A stretch of DNA of 64,000 bases from Thalassoglobus sp. JC818 (GTDB lineage Bacteria > Planctomycetota > Planctomycetia > Planctomycetales > Planctomycetaceae): the NCBI RefSeq assembly GCF_040717535.1, contig NZ_JBFEFI010000003.1:70001-134000 (forward strand). The letters run 5' to 3'. Made by a program: the position numbers and the translations under genes. The notes under the pieces are model-generated. The model searched no databases and was not told where the DNA came from. It saw nothing but the letters and a program-made list of their open reading frames with translations. Below, one piece after another: positions 53,176 through 63,574 of this stretch. How positions within the stretch are numbered: position 1 is the stretch's first letter; each line of letters starts with the position of its first letter.

Positions 53176-54489
53176 GTGAGAGTGGATTGGTTTCTGAGCC
53201 TGATCCTGCTGTTGGCCATCGGCAGCAATTGCTGGTCAGATGATCTGGCGATGAATCTCTCCGTTCCGATTCCGTCACTCGATGCTCAGGGAGATCCTCA
53301 AGCGAGTGATACCCCGGTTGGTATGCAGCTGACGTTGGATCAGGCAGTGTCGATTGCTCTCCAAAATCATCCGTCCATTCACGAACGGAGCTCCAGTGTT
53401 GATCGATTCCGCGGTCTTCGATGGAATTCAACTCGGAAGCCCAACCCGACTGTCGGATATCAGGCGTCGGAGATTGGAGACAGCGGTCGGGCTGGTATGC
53501 AGGGCGTGTTCTACTCGCAAGAATTTGTCACTGCGAATAAGCTCGGCCTGAATGGACAAATTGGAGGGTGGGAAGTCGAGTCAGCCCGGTGGCAAACGGA
53601 AGTCCAAAGACTTCGCGTGATTGGTGATGTCCGACAGCGTTTCTATGATCTGCTCGCTGCCAGCAAGCGTGAAGAAATTCTCCACGTAATGGAAGCCATT
53701 CTTCAGGATGGAGTTTCGCTGACTCAGCAGCTTGTTCAGGCAGGTCAAGTGGGGCGAGGTGAGTTGCTACAGGCGCAACTCCGTTTGAAAGAAAACGAAC
53801 TTCGTCATCAGAATGCCGGGACACAGGTTGTTGCCGCCAAGCGGGCTCTTGAAGTGGTTATGGGAGGTGCGCCGATCGAACTCAACCATGTTGTGGGTTC
53901 ATTGAGCGAAGCGGTTCCGGAACTCGATTTCGATGTCGAACTTCCGAAGGCGATTGCCAGACATCCCGCTGTTGAAGCGGCACGTGCCGAAATGGTCCGT
54001 CATCAATGGGCCGTTCAACGGGAACAGGTTGAACCGATTCCCAACATTCAGTCTCAGGTCGGGGTCCAGTACGACAATGCTTCGTACGACACGATCGTCA
54101 ACTTGCAGTTGGGATTCGAGTTGCCGGTGAACAATCGCAACACCGGACGAGTGGCCGCAGCATGTGCGGACTACGTGCAGGCGAGTTTCCGAGCCAAACG
54201 CCTTGAGTTGGCGCTTCGAGAAGAATTTGTGGAAGCTTTCCGCGAATACGGAGTCGCGCTGCAGACCCTGAAGCAGATCGAAAACGAGCTACTTCCACTT
54301 TCGCAAGAGAATCTGGAAACCGCCCAGACACTGTATAAAAGTGGAGAGATGTCTTATCTCGGTCTTTTGACGGCGCAGCAGTCGTACGTTGAGGTGTTGC
54401 TCACGCTGAATACTGCCCGGCAAGAAGCCTGGCAGGCGGTCTCTTTAATCGAGAACGGATTGCTGACCAACGCACTGACCACGCAATAA
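53176..54489 (+). CDS. TolC-family outer membrane efflux protein
   Basis: 437 residues, the usual length for a TolC/CusC-type outer membrane channel. A signal peptide (RVDWFLSLILLLAIGSNCWS) is followed by two tandem repeats of helical-hairpin and strand elements. LTLDQAVSIALQNHPSIHER opens the first, and LPKAIARHPAVEAARAEMVR opens the second. The C-terminal LYKSGEMSYLGLLTAQQSYV matches the conserved 'Y..G..s...ll.aq..y' motif. GTG at 53176 is chosen because GGAAAGG lies six bases ahead; an in-frame GTG at 53161 overlaps that site. No adaptor or inner-membrane pump gene is adjacent, so the exported substrate is unknown. It converges on the ferredoxin gene. Confidence 0.87.
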   Translation: MRVDWFLSLILLLAIGSNCWSDDLAMNLSVPIPSLDAQGDPQASDTPVGMQLTLDQAVSIALQNHPSIHERSSSVDRFRGLRWNSTRKPNPTVGYQASEIGDSGRAGMQGVFYSQEFVTANKLGLNGQIGGWEVESARWQTEVQRLRVIGDVRQRFYDLLAASKREEILHVMEAILQDGVSLTQQLVQAGQVGRGELLQAQLRLKENELRHQNAGTQVVAAKRALEVVMGGAPIELNHVVGSLSEAVPELDFDVELPKAIARHPAVEAARAEMVRHQWAVQREQVEPIPNIQSQVGVQYDNASYDTIVNLQLGFELPVNNRNTGRVAAACADYVQASFRAKRLELALREEFVEAFREYGVALQTLKQIENELLPLSQENLETAQTLYKSGEMSYLGLLTAQQSYVEVLLTLNTARQEAWQAVSLIENGLLTNALTTQ

Positions 54490-54596
54490 GTGATCTAAGT
54501 GCTTAAACTGTTGGGAAGCGATTGCTGCGAGTAACGGCAGCTCGAACAGGGAATGAAGTGAGTTCGAGTGACGGATGCGGAAACTCTGCGAGTCGA

Positions 54597-54959
54597 TTAG
54601 ACCCAGAATTCTTCGCCGCTCCAGTTCATCGGTGGAGTCGATTCGATCTCGCAATCGCCATTCACGCGTGTCTGGCAGGCGAGAGTCATGTCTTTCTCGT
54701 GACCAATGCGAGCGAACAACCACATTGGGTTCAGCAAGAGCAGGATCTTTTCCCACCAGCCTTTTCGCTTGAGCTGTTCGCCGCCTGATTTGACGATCAC
54801 GCGGCAACTTCCGCACATGCCGTTTCCGTGGCAATTCAGATATTGATGAATCCCAGAATGCATCGGAATGCCGTTCTTATGGGCTTCACGACGAAGATTC
54901 GATCCTTCTGGAACGACAATCTTCTTGTTCTTCAGGTTCTTGAACGTAACGGTGGGCAT
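54597..54959 (-). CDS. 2Fe-2S ferredoxin-type protein
   Basis: A 120-residue electron carrier of the plant/adrenodoxin beta-grasp fold. Ligands are C43, C49, C52 and C95 (NCHGNGMCGSC ... TLACQ). The first spacing (C-x5-C-x2-C) is the NqrF-like pattern, and the gap between the third and fourth Cys is longer than usual. That gap carries a hydrophobic stretch, WWEKILLLLNPMWLFARIG, which could sit on a membrane. No reductase gene is adjacent. It is monocistronic as far as can be seen, and converges with the TolC-like gene. Confidence 0.88.
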   Translation of the reverse strand: MPTVTFKNLKNKKIVVPEGSNLRREAHKNGIPMHSGIHQYLNCHGNGMCGSCRVIVKSGGEQLKRKGWWEKILLLLNPMWLFARIGHEKDMTLACQTRVNGDCEIESTPPMNWSGEEFWV

Positions 54960-55116
54960 GATCCTGAACCAGTCCCGCAGCTCTGAAGGAATACGAAAAC
55001 GACCAATTTCAAGCGGCGATGTTAGTGTCAGTTTCGCGAAGATGCCAGTCGATTCAAAGCCGTTCCAGAATTTAGGAGTGGCCTCGGGGCTGACTGGCAG
55101 ATTTCGCTTCGATTCG

Positions 55117-56145
55117 TCAGGAAATCAGTCCGCGTCGTTTCAATTCTGCGACGACTGTCCCCACAATTTTTCCGACGTCAGGGTCATTCGCGGCGGAGCC
55201 ACCGGTTGGTGTCGGGCAACCTCCGACTGGCTGGTCGGTGAACCCGTGTTGCGAAAGCAGGCATTGCAGAGTGTTGGAGAGCGTTGACAGATCCGCCAGT
55301 TGTTCCGTCGACAGCGGTTGGCGTCCTCGCCCCATCTGGAATCCTCGCAATTCGACAGCTGCTCGGAATCCATCGGGGAACTCGGCCTGATAGATCATTG
55401 TGTCGAAGAGGGTGACCAGGTCGTACTGAATTTCCCGGGCAGCATCGATTTGGCCGGAAACAGTCAGGTCGTACAGTTTTCGAGTGACTTCCGGAACGAC
55501 TCCACTCGAAGCGTTTGTGCCGCCATCGCAGCCGACCAGCAACATTGGCATCAGTGCTGCGTCCCAGCCTGTCAGGAAGCTGAATTCCGGCCGATTCGGT
55601 CGGACGGCCTGAATCATGCGGATCATGTGAGGGATTTCCCCCGAAGAATCTTTAATCGCGACAATTCGAGGGCATTCCTCGCTGAGTCGCTGCACGGTTG
55701 GAACATCGATTGGGCTCGCGAACATCGGGATGTTGTAGAGCGTTACGTCGATCGGAGTATTCTGGCCGATCTCACGAAAATAGGCGTAAACGGACGAAGG
55801 GCTCAGCTTGTAATAGAATGGAGCAACAATCGCGACCGCCCGAACTCCGAGGTCGGAGTAGTATTCGCACGCTTTGATTGTCTCGCGAACGTTGGCTTCT
55901 GCTGCACCTGCCAGAATCGGAACCCGACCGCGGTTCTGGTCGGCGATAATCTTGACAATCCGTCTTCGTTCTTCGGGGGTGAATCGAGTAAATTCCCCGG
56001 TCGAGCCGTTCGGATAGAGTCCGTGAACTCCTCGCTCGATGAGCCAGTCCACGTACCGGCGCAGTTCCGCTTCGTTAATATTCTGGTTCGAGTCGTATGG
56101 AACCAGATTGGGAGTGAAAATTCCGGAAAGTCGCTGTGGGTGCAT
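55117..56145 (-). CDS. DapA/NAL family lyase
   Basis: A 342-residue class I aldolase-type TIM barrel. [10 protein letters not shown] holds the GxxGE/GSTGE motif (47-51), Y137 in TLYNIP is the general acid/base, and K165 in IVAIKDSSG forms the Schiff base with pyruvate. All family residues are intact, but the family spans dihydrodipicolinate synthase, N-acetylneuraminate lyase and sugar-acid aldolases. The C-terminal tail of about 40 residues ([20 protein letters not shown]) is longer than in DapA, so I do not call it dapA. ATG at 56145 is chosen by family alignment; the frame is open to 56205. Confidence 0.85.
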   Translation of the reverse strand: MHPQRLSGIFTPNLVPYDSNQNINEAELRRYVDWLIERGVHGLYPNGSTGEFTRFTPEERRRIVKIIADQNRGRVPILAGAAEANVRETIKACEYYSDLGVRAVAIVAPFYYKLSPSSVYAYFREIGQNTPIDVTLYNIPMFASPIDVPTVQRLSEECPRIVAIKDSSGEIPHMIRMIQAVRPNRPEFSFLTGWDAALMPMLLVGCDGGTNASSGVVPEVTRKLYDLTVSGQIDAAREIQYDLVTLFDTMIYQAEFPDGFRAAVELRGFQMGRGRQPLSTEQLADLSTLSNTLQCLLSQHGFTDQPVGGCPTPTGGSAANDPDVGKIVGTVVAELKRRGLIS

Positions 56146-56601
56146 GGTGGTTGCCGAAATGAGAGCTGTTTTCAGTGTGAGGTTCACGAAATCCTGCGAG
56201 CACACATGTTGAAAGTCAGGTTGAACCGCTACGGTGGGAATATTGTTTCAGCAGTGCCGTCTCGCTTTTGTTTCGAACACGTTTCGGGATTGATGGCAGT
56301 TGGCTCAGTCAACCTGATTCGCAAAGTCCCGGAATCATTTCCGAGACGAGTGTCCAAGTTGTGATTGCGGATGCGATCTGTCCCTTCGACCATTGCATGT
56401 GGTCTCTGTTGTCTTCACGTCAATTATTGTCTTGTGATGGTCATTCGGAATGTCCCTTTTGTGCCTCTCTCGTTCGGCAGGAACTCCATTCCGAAAAATC
56501 AATCTCTTTTGTTTGATGTCGGCATTGAATTTAAGAAACCTGCGGCCAAAATCGCTGCAGTGCTCGCTTAGCCTTTGCAGACTCCATTTGGAGCGTTCAT
56601 C
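56146..56601. other. Divergent intergenic region
   Basis: About 450 bases between the DapA-like gene and sucA, holding both promoters. I see no gene or RNA element. A TTG at 56575, in frame with sucA, lies inside it. Confidence 0.4.
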
Positions 56602-59421
56602 GTGAGTTCGCAACCTGTTTCCGTCGGCAGTCAAAACCTGTCTTTCGTCGAAGATCTCTTCTCAAGTTATCTCCTCGATCCGAATTCGGTCGACGTGGAA
56701 TGGCGAGAGTATTTTGATTCTCTCAAAAATGGAGATGAACGACTCAGTGGCGGCTGGACAGCTTCCAGCCCATTTCCGTCGCGTTCAATGTTCAATCCTC
56801 CGGGACTCGGGACGGATATTCCTTATCAGGGGCCGGCCGGAAAACTGGACGAAGCAGCCCGTCAGGAGCGTCTCGACCAGTTAATTCGGAATTACCGTGT
56901 TCGTGGTCACATTCTGGCATCGGTCGACCCACTGGGATCCGAACGTCCGAGCCCTCCGGAACTGGACCCCGCATTCTACGGTTTCGGTGAGGACGATTTC
57001 GATCGAGAAGTCTCGACATCCTGGGTTGGTGGACCAGCGACGCGGACTCTGAGGGGGATCATCAACTGGTTGAAGCAGACATACTGCCGAAGCATCGGCG
57101 CGCAATTCTTCCACATCGACAGTTTGCAAGTTCGCCTGTGGCTCGCGCAGCGAATGGAAGAAACCGGAAATCGCATCAAACTCGAACGGTCAGAGCAGTT
57201 GCGAATTCTCCAAAGGCTGGCAGATGCCGTTGTCTTTGAAGAGTTTCTCGCTCGAAAGTTCGTGGGGGCCAAGAGTTTCTCTCTCGAAGGTGCGGAGAGT
57301 TTGATTCCTCTGCTCGATATGGCGATCGAGAAGGCAGGCAATCAGGGCGTTCGCGAGATTGTTATTGGGATGGCACACCGCGGTCGCTTGAATGTGCTCG
57401 CGAACATCATGGGCAAGAGTCCTCGCGTCATCTTCCGAGAGTTTGACGACGCAGACCCCGAGCTGCAAATTGGCCGCGGCGATGTCAAATACCATCTCGG
57501 TTACAGCTGGAACTGGGAAACTTCTCTCGGCAAGAGCGTTCACCTGTCGCTTTGTTTCAATCCGAGTCACCTCGAATTCGTGAATACAGTCGCACAGGGC
57601 CGAGTGCGGGCGAAAATGGATCGTGCTCGTGATTTCAAGCGGGAACTCGGAGCGGTCATTCTAATTCATGGTGATGCCGCTTTTGCCGGGGAAGGGATCG
57701 TTCAGGAGACGCTGAACCTCAGCGAATTGGCTGGCTATCGCACCGGCGGAACGATTCACATCATCGTCAACAATCAGGTCGGGTTCACCACAACTCCGCG
57801 TGAGGGGCGGTCGACGACTTATGCGACGGACGTCGCGAAGATGCTGCAAATCCCGATCTTCCATGTGAACGGTGAAGATCCGGAAGCTGTCGCGCAGGTT
57901 GTGAATCTTGCTCTCGATTTCCGCAAGAAGTTCAAACGCGACGTTGTGATCGATATGTATTGCTATCGACGACGAGGTCACAACGAGGGCGACGAGCCGT
58001 CATTCACTCAGCCTGTGATGTACAAAGAGATTCGCAAGCACCCGACAGTCTTTGAAGGGTACATGAACAGCTTGCTGAATTTGCGAGGAGTGACCCGCGA
58101 GGAAGCAGAGAAAATTGAAAAGGATCGTCGTGAACGACTCGAAGCAGAGTTGACCGAAGCTCGCCGCGACGACTTCATTCGATGTGTCGATCACTGGGGA
58201 GGAATCTGGGCTGGCTATCATGGCGGACCAGCGAAAGAAGCGGATTCTCCGATTACCGGGATGAATCGAGACAAGATGAGCCAGCTGATTCGTCGGCTCG
58301 TCGAACTTCCTGAAGGGTTCCGACCGCATCCGAAAGCTCAGCGAATTCTTGAAGCACGTCTGGCAATGGCCAATGGTGAACAGCCCCTCGACTGGGGATG
58401 TGCCGAGGTTCTTGCGATTGCTTCGATTCTCGATGAACATCGCCCGTTGCGCATGAGCGGTCAAGACGTTCGCCGAGGAACGTTCAGTCATCGACATGCC
58501 GTGCTCTATGATCTTGAGTCCGGCGAGGCGTTTGTCACGTTCAACAACATTATCAATGAACGTGGGTACGTGAATCTCCACAACAGTCCTCTCTCAGAAG
58601 CTGGCGTGCTCGGGTTTGAGTACGGTTACAGCCTCGACTGTCCGGAAGGTCTTGTCGTCTGGGAAGCGCAGTTCGGAGATTTCGTCAACGCTGCTCAGGT
58701 GATCATCGACCAGTTTATCGCCAGTGCAGAGGATAAGTGGGACCGTTTGAGCGGCCTCGTCATGCTTCTACCTCACGGCTTCGAAGGTCAGGGACCGGAG
58801 CACTCCAGTGCTCGACTGGAAAGATTCCTCAACCTCGCTGCCGAAGACAATATCCAAGTCTGCCAGCCAACAACGCCTGCACAGTTCTTCCACCTGCTTC
58901 GTCGACAGGTTCTCCGCAAGTGGAAGAAGCCGCTGATTGTGATGACGCCGAAGAGTCTGCTACGTCACAAAGATTGTGTTTCGTCGCTGGATGATCTTTC
59001 AGAAGGTCGATTCCGAAGCGTGCTGCCGGATCCTGAAGCTCCCAAGCCTGAGGATGTTAAACAGATTCTTCTCTGTAGCGGAAAGATCTACTACGACCTG
59101 ATCGAGCGTCGGGCGGAGATCGGTGACAAGCATTCGATGATCGTTCGGATCGAGCAACTCTATCCGTTCCCGACGAAATGGATTCGCGAACTTCTCGCCC
59201 CGATCGCTGACGGAACTCCAGTCGCTTGGGTTCAGGAAGAACCATCGAATATGGGAGCGTGGGGGTTCCTTAGAATTCGGTTCGGCGAACGCTTCCTGAA
59301 GCGGTTCCCGTTCGAGCGAATCAGCCGACCAGCTTCGGCGAGCCCAGCGACCGGATCGTCACGGACTCACAAGTTCGAACAAGACTTGCTTCTCAAGGCA
59401 GCGTTTCAGATCGAAGACTAG
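56602..59421 (+). CDS. sucA: 2-oxoglutarate dehydrogenase E1 component
   Basis: Thiamine-diphosphate-dependent decarboxylase of the TCA cycle, 939 residues, the normal E1o length. The N-terminus [20 protein letters not shown] and [19 protein letters not shown] are family-typical. [17 protein letters not shown] and [19 protein letters not shown] (ThDP/Mg binding) are intact. The C-terminal transketolase half has [23 protein letters not shown] at 56602 is chosen for the GGAG at 56590-56593, eight bases ahead. The E2 (sucB) gene is not in the window, although it usually follows; a histidine kinase gene converges instead. Confidence 0.95.
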   Translation: MSSQPVSVGSQNLSFVEDLFSSYLLDPNSVDVEWREYFDSLKNGDERLSGGWTASSPFPSRSMFNPPGLGTDIPYQGPAGKLDEAARQERLDQLIRNYRVRGHILASVDPLGSERPSPPELDPAFYGFGEDDFDREVSTSWVGGPATRTLRGIINWLKQTYCRSIGAQFFHIDSLQVRLWLAQRMEETGNRIKLERSEQLRILQRLADAVVFEEFLARKFVGAKSFSLEGAESLIPLLDMAIEKAGNQGVREIVIGMAHRGRLNVLANIMGKSPRVIFREFDDADPELQIGRGDVKYHLGYSWNWETSLGKSVHLSLCFNPSHLEFVNTVAQGRVRAKMDRARDFKRELGAVILIHGDAAFAGEGIVQETLNLSELAGYRTGGTIHIIVNNQVGFTTTPREGRSTTYATDVAKMLQIPIFHVNGEDPEAVAQVVNLALDFRKKFKRDVVIDMYCYRRRGHNEGDEPSFTQPVMYKEIRKHPTVFEGYMNSLLNLRGVTREEAEKIEKDRRERLEAELTEARRDDFIRCVDHWGGIWAGYHGGPAKEADSPITGMNRDKMSQLIRRLVELPEGFRPHPKAQRILEARLAMANGEQPLDWGCAEVLAIASILDEHRPLRMSGQDVRRGTFSHRHAVLYDLESGEAFVTFNNIINERGYVNLHNSPLSEAGVLGFEYGYSLDCPEGLVVWEAQFGDFVNAAQVIIDQFIASAEDKWDRLSGLVMLLPHGFEGQGPEHSSARLERFLNLAAEDNIQVCQPTTPAQFFHLLRRQVLRKWKKPLIVMTPKSLLRHKDCVSSLDDLSEGRFRSVLPDPEAPKPEDVKQILLCSGKIYYDLIERRAEIGDKHSMIVRIEQLYPFPTKWIRELLAPIADGTPVAWVQEEPSNMGAWGFLRIRFGERFLKRFPFERISRPASASPATGSSRTHKFEQDLLLKAAFQIED

Positions 59422-59503
59422 CACGATGCTTCGAGTATAGAACTCGCTTGGACTGTCCGACTGCGTTTCGTTTGCGTGTGATCGCAACGGAAAAAGGGAT
59501 GGT

Positions 59504-61081
59504 CTAAGCGGCGTTTGATCGGGCTTCCCGTTTGGGGAGCCGGAGGGTGAAAGTGGACCCTTGTCCCGGACCATCGCTGGCGACTTCGAGAGTTCCGTAA
59601 TGGTCGGCGACGATTCGGTGCGTGATCGACAGGCCAAGCCCGGTTCCTTTGCCGATCTCTTTCGTCGTGAAGAACGGCTCAAAGATTTTTTGCCGTTGTT
59701 CCGGAGACATTCCACAGCCGTTGTCAGCGATGGTGATTTGGACATCGTCAACCAGTTCTTCGATGGAAATATCGACTTGTCCGCCAGAGGTGCAGGCATC
59801 CAGGCCGTTGGCCACGAGATTCAGAACTACCTGCTTGATTTCCGGTCCGTTGACCCAAGCGTGGAGCGGTTCCGTGCGATTCACGGTGACAGTTCGATCC
59901 TGGAATTTACTCAGGTGGCCGACCATCGAGGCGACTTCCTGAGCCACTGCGACGACGTCGTAGAGATTCCGTTCGTCGCCGTTTCCGTAAGAGAAGTCGA
60001 GTAGCTTTTTGGTGATCCGTTCACATCGCTCGGTCTCGGACTGAATCAACTGAAGATAATCGTGAACGCGTTTTCGGTCTTTCTCCGACATCGACTCGAG
60101 AACGTCATCGGTTAATCGACGTTCGAGTCCACTCGCGGCCGTCATAATGACTGTGAGCGGGTTGTTAATTTCGTGAGCTACACCCGAAGCAAGGAACCCA
60201 GCACCGGCGAGTCGTTCGGACTGCACCAGTTGCTTGCTTCGCTCGGCGATTTCGCGTTCTTTGTCTCGCTGGTCCTGTTCAATTTTCGCCGCCATTTTAT
60301 TGAACGTTTGTCCCATTTGAGACAGTTCGCACGTTGTGTCTACCTTCAGGCGGAATCCGTAGTCTCCGCTCGAAATTTTGTCGACTCCGACAGTCAGTCG
60401 ATGGATTGGGGCGAAAATCCATTTCCAGGTCCAGTAGCTGAGTAGAGAAAAGAGCGCCAGCGAAATGAGCCCCGTGGCCATCACCATCCGAAAGTGAAAC
60501 TTATAGTCTTCGCTGGCTTCCTTGAGGCGTTCTCCGAGCCGGTTGGATGGGTCGGGGAGTTTTTCTGCAATTGACGTGAGTTCAGCGACGCATCGAATCA
60601 CGTCCTGATGAAATTCCTGACGGAGTCTCGGGTCAAAAACGAAATCCTGTTCGGATCGCAGTTGGGCGAGTCGGTTATGAACCGTCAGAAACATTGAGTT
60701 GTAGGAACTCTCCTCGGGATAGCTCGGACGCAGGCTCTCCGGCAGGTTGTGACACTGTTGCTGAAACGTCGCCACGCGTTTCTCAACGTCGCTGAAAACC
60801 TGGCCAAAGTGACGGTATTGCGCTTTCGCAGCATCGATTTGAGAGGAAACCGGAGCGGTCGGACCGGGGATGGGTGCCTGAAGCGGTTTGACGAGCGATG
60901 TCAGCGTGGCAACCAGCTCGTCGCGTCGTGGGATATTGGTGATGCTCAATGCGAGATCACTCACCATCCGCCTGTAGGAGACAATTCCCAGGAGGCTGCT
61001 GACCGAGAAGAGGAGGAGCATCAGCACCACCAAAGCCAGGTTGATGCCCAGCTTGCGGCGCATCGAATTCGTCAACAGCAC
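59504..61081 (-). CDS. Membrane-bound sensor histidine kinase
   Basis: 525 residues. Two membrane helices at about 13-35 and 200-221 flank a helical periplasmic sensor region. Then come HAMP ([20 protein letters not shown]), a short coiled coil, the HisKA box with H303 ([15 protein letters not shown]) and the ATPase domain ([28 protein letters not shown]). It should autophosphorylate in response to an envelope signal. I choose GTG at 61081 because AGGAAGGA is seven bases ahead; ATG at 61063 is an in-frame alternative and the frame is open to 61327. There is no adjacent response regulator, so it is an orphan in this window. It is divergent from ribF. Confidence 0.93.
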   Translation of the reverse strand: MLLTNSMRRKLGINLALVVLMLLLFSVSSLLGIVSYRRMVSDLALSITNIPRRDELVATLTSLVKPLQAPIPGPTAPVSSQIDAAKAQYRHFGQVFSDVEKRVATFQQQCHNLPESLRPSYPEESSYNSMFLTVHNRLAQLRSEQDFVFDPRLRQEFHQDVIRCVAELTSIAEKLPDPSNRLGERLKEASEDYKFHFRMVMATGLISLALFSLLSYWTWKWIFAPIHRLTVGVDKISSGDYGFRLKVDTTCELSQMGQTFNKMAAKIEQDQRDKEREIAERSKQLVQSERLAGAGFLASGVAHEINNPLTVIMTAASGLERRLTDDVLESMSEKDRKRVHDYLQLIQSETERCERITKKLLDFSYGNGDERNLYDVVAVAQEVASMVGHLSKFQDRTVTVNRTEPLHAWVNGPEIKQVVLNLVANGLDACTSGGQVDISIEELVDDVQITIADNGCGMSPEQRQKIFEPFFTTKEIGKGTGLGLSITHRIVADHYGTLEVASDGPGQGSTFTLRLPKREARSNAA

Positions 61082-61381
61082 GATGGGGTCCTTCCTGTGT
61101 GCAGTTCGTAGATATCTTCCGGTGATCTGCTCGAGAAATTGTATCACGTTATTTTCGGATTCAATACCCCTTTTCCATTCTCGAGGGGGCAACCTGAGCC
61201 CAAAAATTCGGAGAGCGAGTTTTCGAACGCTGAACTCGCCTTGCTCGAACAAACCCGTACAATGCGGATCGATTATTGATTTGCCGAGAGTCGATCGCGA
61301 ACGAGCGACACTCCTCGGAGGTTTCAATCAACGTGTTTTGATATCAGTTTTGTTCCCAACCGAGCAGTTCCCCCGGTCGAT
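61082..61381. other. Divergent region between histidine kinase gene and ribF
   Basis: 300 bases that must hold both promoters. TACAAT-like boxes occur on each strand but without a well-spaced -35. No FMN riboswitch is recognisable. Confidence 0.4.
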
Positions 61382-62314
61382 ATGACATTGTTTCGCGGAT
61401 TCGCTGATTCCCATGCTGCCTGTGATGGCTTCGTCTCGATCGGAAACTTCGATGGCGTTCATCTCGGCCATCAACAACTGCTGAAAGCATTGATCGAACA
61501 GGCGCGCGAAGCATCCGTTCCGAGTGTCGTGATGACGTTCGAACCGCATCCGATCCGACTTCTCCGACCGGAGCAAGCACCGCCTCGATTATCGACTCTC
61601 GAAGAAAAGTCACGGCTGATTCACAACTTCGGCGTCGATCACGTGATCGCGTATCCGACGGACATGGAACTGTTGAGTCTCGGCCCGGACGAGTTCTTTC
61701 GACGCGTGATTATCGAACAGTTGAATGCTCGCGGAATGGTCGAGGGGCCCAACTTCTTTTACGGAAAGATGCGAACCGGCTCGATTGATACGCTTCGGGC
61801 AGAGTGTCAGCAGCATTCGATAGACCTTCGCGTCATTCAGCCTGAGCAGCTGGGCGAAAAGATGGTCTCTTCCAGCTTGATTCGGAAGTCGCTGGCCAAT
61901 GGGGATGTTCTTGACGCCAACTCCCAACTCGGCCGCCCGTATCAACTTCAGGGGAGAGTGACTCACGGTGAGCATCGAGGACGGCAGATTGGGTTTCCGA
62001 CAGCCAATCTGACGGAGATCGAGACGATCATCCCGGCCGAGGGGGTTTACGCCTGCGTGGCGACCACGGACGATGGAGATTTCCCGGCCGCGGTGAGCGT
62101 TGGCCGAAACCCGACTTTCTCAGGGGATGAGAAGAAGGTGGAAGCGCATTTGATCGGCTTCCAGAAGGACTTGTACTCCACGTTGCTGACGTTGAAGTTT
62201 CTTGATCGACTGCGGGGGCAGGTGGCTTTCGAAGGGCGCGAACAACTCGAACAGCAGATTCGCAAAGATGTCGCTGCCACGAGTGAAGCGGTTCTCAAGT
62301 TCCTCGAAAACTGA
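61382..62314 (+). CDS. ribF: Bifunctional riboflavin kinase / FAD synthetase
   Basis: 310 residues, the usual length. The N-terminal nucleotidyltransferase domain has VSIGNFDGVHLGHQQLL (with the HxGH-type motif) and the later SSSLIRKSLANGDV. The C-terminal kinase domain has GRQIGFPTANL, and GVYACVATTDDGDFPAAVSV follows. It converts riboflavin to FMN and then FAD, the cofactors used by the NQR complex encoded elsewhere in the window. ATG at 61382 gives a standard N-terminus; no strong ribosome site is visible. Confidence 0.95.
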   Translation: MTLFRGFADSHAACDGFVSIGNFDGVHLGHQQLLKALIEQAREASVPSVVMTFEPHPIRLLRPEQAPPRLSTLEEKSRLIHNFGVDHVIAYPTDMELLSLGPDEFFRRVIIEQLNARGMVEGPNFFYGKMRTGSIDTLRAECQQHSIDLRVIQPEQLGEKMVSSSLIRKSLANGDVLDANSQLGRPYQLQGRVTHGEHRGRQIGFPTANLTEIETIIPAEGVYACVATTDDGDFPAAVSVGRNPTFSGDEKKVEAHLIGFQKDLYSTLLTLKFLDRLRGQVAFEGREQLEQQIRKDVAATSEAVLKFLEN

Positions 62315-62377
62315 TCGGTCGCGGCTGAGTCGAGCGTCTTTCCATCGCGGGCATCAATCTGAGTTTGAAAATCCCAT

Positions 62378-63301
62378 CTAACTTTCACCAGTGCAGTCGG
62401 TGAATGTCTGGCTGAGTAGCAGGATCATTTCGAACCATTGAATGCGCCGAGCAGCGAGTTCAAGAGGAGTTCCCTGCAAGCGAGCAGTCTGTTCGCACAG
62501 GTCAACGAATCCGTTCGGATTCCAGCCGGAACTCGTCAGTTTCACATTCCATTGGTCGGATTGCGAGTCGTCTGTGTTGTCGAAGACGTCGCAAGCGATC
62601 TCTGCGAGTTGTGGAAAACATGGGTGCTCCCCGACACGCCGAAACCAATATTTGGAGTTGTGATAATCGGGCTCTCGACGATGCATAATCCCATGCCAGT
62701 AATCACCTGCGACATGAACGCCGTCGCCCTGACAATGCTGTGATTCGACGTGACTCGGTTCGAGTTGATCATGGATCTGAAGCAATCCAGCCCGAATCGC
62801 ATGTTCGTCCGGGGCAGAGATTACGCGCTCTGGTCGGAACGTTGAAATGCGACTTCGAAGCCAGGAAGGAAGTCGTCGGTGCGAGGGAGCCAGGTCCGGA
62901 AGTTCCGGAGCCAAAAACTGATTGGAGAGAATTGTATCGCGAACGGCCAGCGATGAGTTGTCCGTCGCTAGATCTTCCCAGAGGTTCTGGCTTTCAATCA
63001 GCTGAGCCGATTCTTGCGGGACCAGAACGAATGCGGTGTTTGTGACTGGTCCGATGAGTGGTGCAAGTACGCGGGGAAGGCGGTGCCACGTCCACTCGCC
63101 TTCGGCTCCGATCGGGACGAGTGTGATTTCTTGTCGCTGGGTTGCTGATTCGAGGACCTCTGTCGGAATCGCTTCCGTGAGTTTCTGATGTTGTGAATGT
63201 CCCAGTATCCAGAACGAAACTGCTTCGGAGTCGGAAGGAGCCGATGCTGGGGCTCCGGTGATAGGATCGCAGGAGAGGAATTGGGGACGAGCAGTTGTCA
63301 T
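62378..63301 (-). CDS. Conserved hypothetical protein, probably planctomycete-specific
   Basis: 307 residues, cytoplasmic by composition (no signal or membrane segment). The best marked part is at about 200-230: HVAGDYWHGIMHRREPDYHN, then SKYWFRRVGEHPCF. This is a dense His/Asp/Tyr/Trp cluster that could bind a metal or a substrate. The first 130 residues look like a separate alpha/beta domain (VSFWILGHSQHQKLTEAI). I recognise no named family. It converges with ribF, with 63 bases between. Confidence 0.7.
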   Translation of the reverse strand: MTTARPQFLSCDPITGAPASAPSDSEAVSFWILGHSQHQKLTEAIPTEVLESATQRQEITLVPIGAEGEWTWHRLPRVLAPLIGPVTNTAFVLVPQESAQLIESQNLWEDLATDNSSLAVRDTILSNQFLAPELPDLAPSHRRLPSWLRSRISTFRPERVISAPDEHAIRAGLLQIHDQLEPSHVESQHCQGDGVHVAGDYWHGIMHRREPDYHNSKYWFRRVGEHPCFPQLAEIACDVFDNTDDSQSDQWNVKLTSSGWNPNGFVDLCEQTARLQGTPLELAARRIQWFEMILLLSQTFTDCTGES

Positions 63302-63574
63302 CAGTCAATTTCCGATGGGGAGCAAACAGGTTCGTGGCATCAACTTCGAGGAGATGTCGGGTGATGAGTTGAGACGCTGGTCGAACGTGTTGAACGCTCA
63401 GGTTGCTCCCGGTGACTGTGAATCGAGCGGTCTTCGAAACACTTACGGTTCAGAGTAAACGAGAACGCCGATTAGACCATTTTCAGAGTTTGGCTGCACC
63501 CACATGATCGCATTCTGTGCGATGAAAGCTGCGAATGCTGAGGCAAATTCGCCATGACCGCCTTAATACCGTCA

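Noticed and set aside
55300..56364. A 354-codon plus-strand open frame opposite the DapA-like gene
   Set aside because: It is antisense to a complete lyase with intact Schiff-base lysine, and the translated product is not protein-like.
59422..59503. Terminator hairpin between sucA and the histidine kinase gene
   Set aside because: A possible stem around TTTCGTTTGCG / CGCAACGGAAA contains two internal mismatches; too weak to call.
61082..61381. FMN riboswitch before ribF
   Set aside because: I could not find the conserved RFN-element blocks in this 300-base region.
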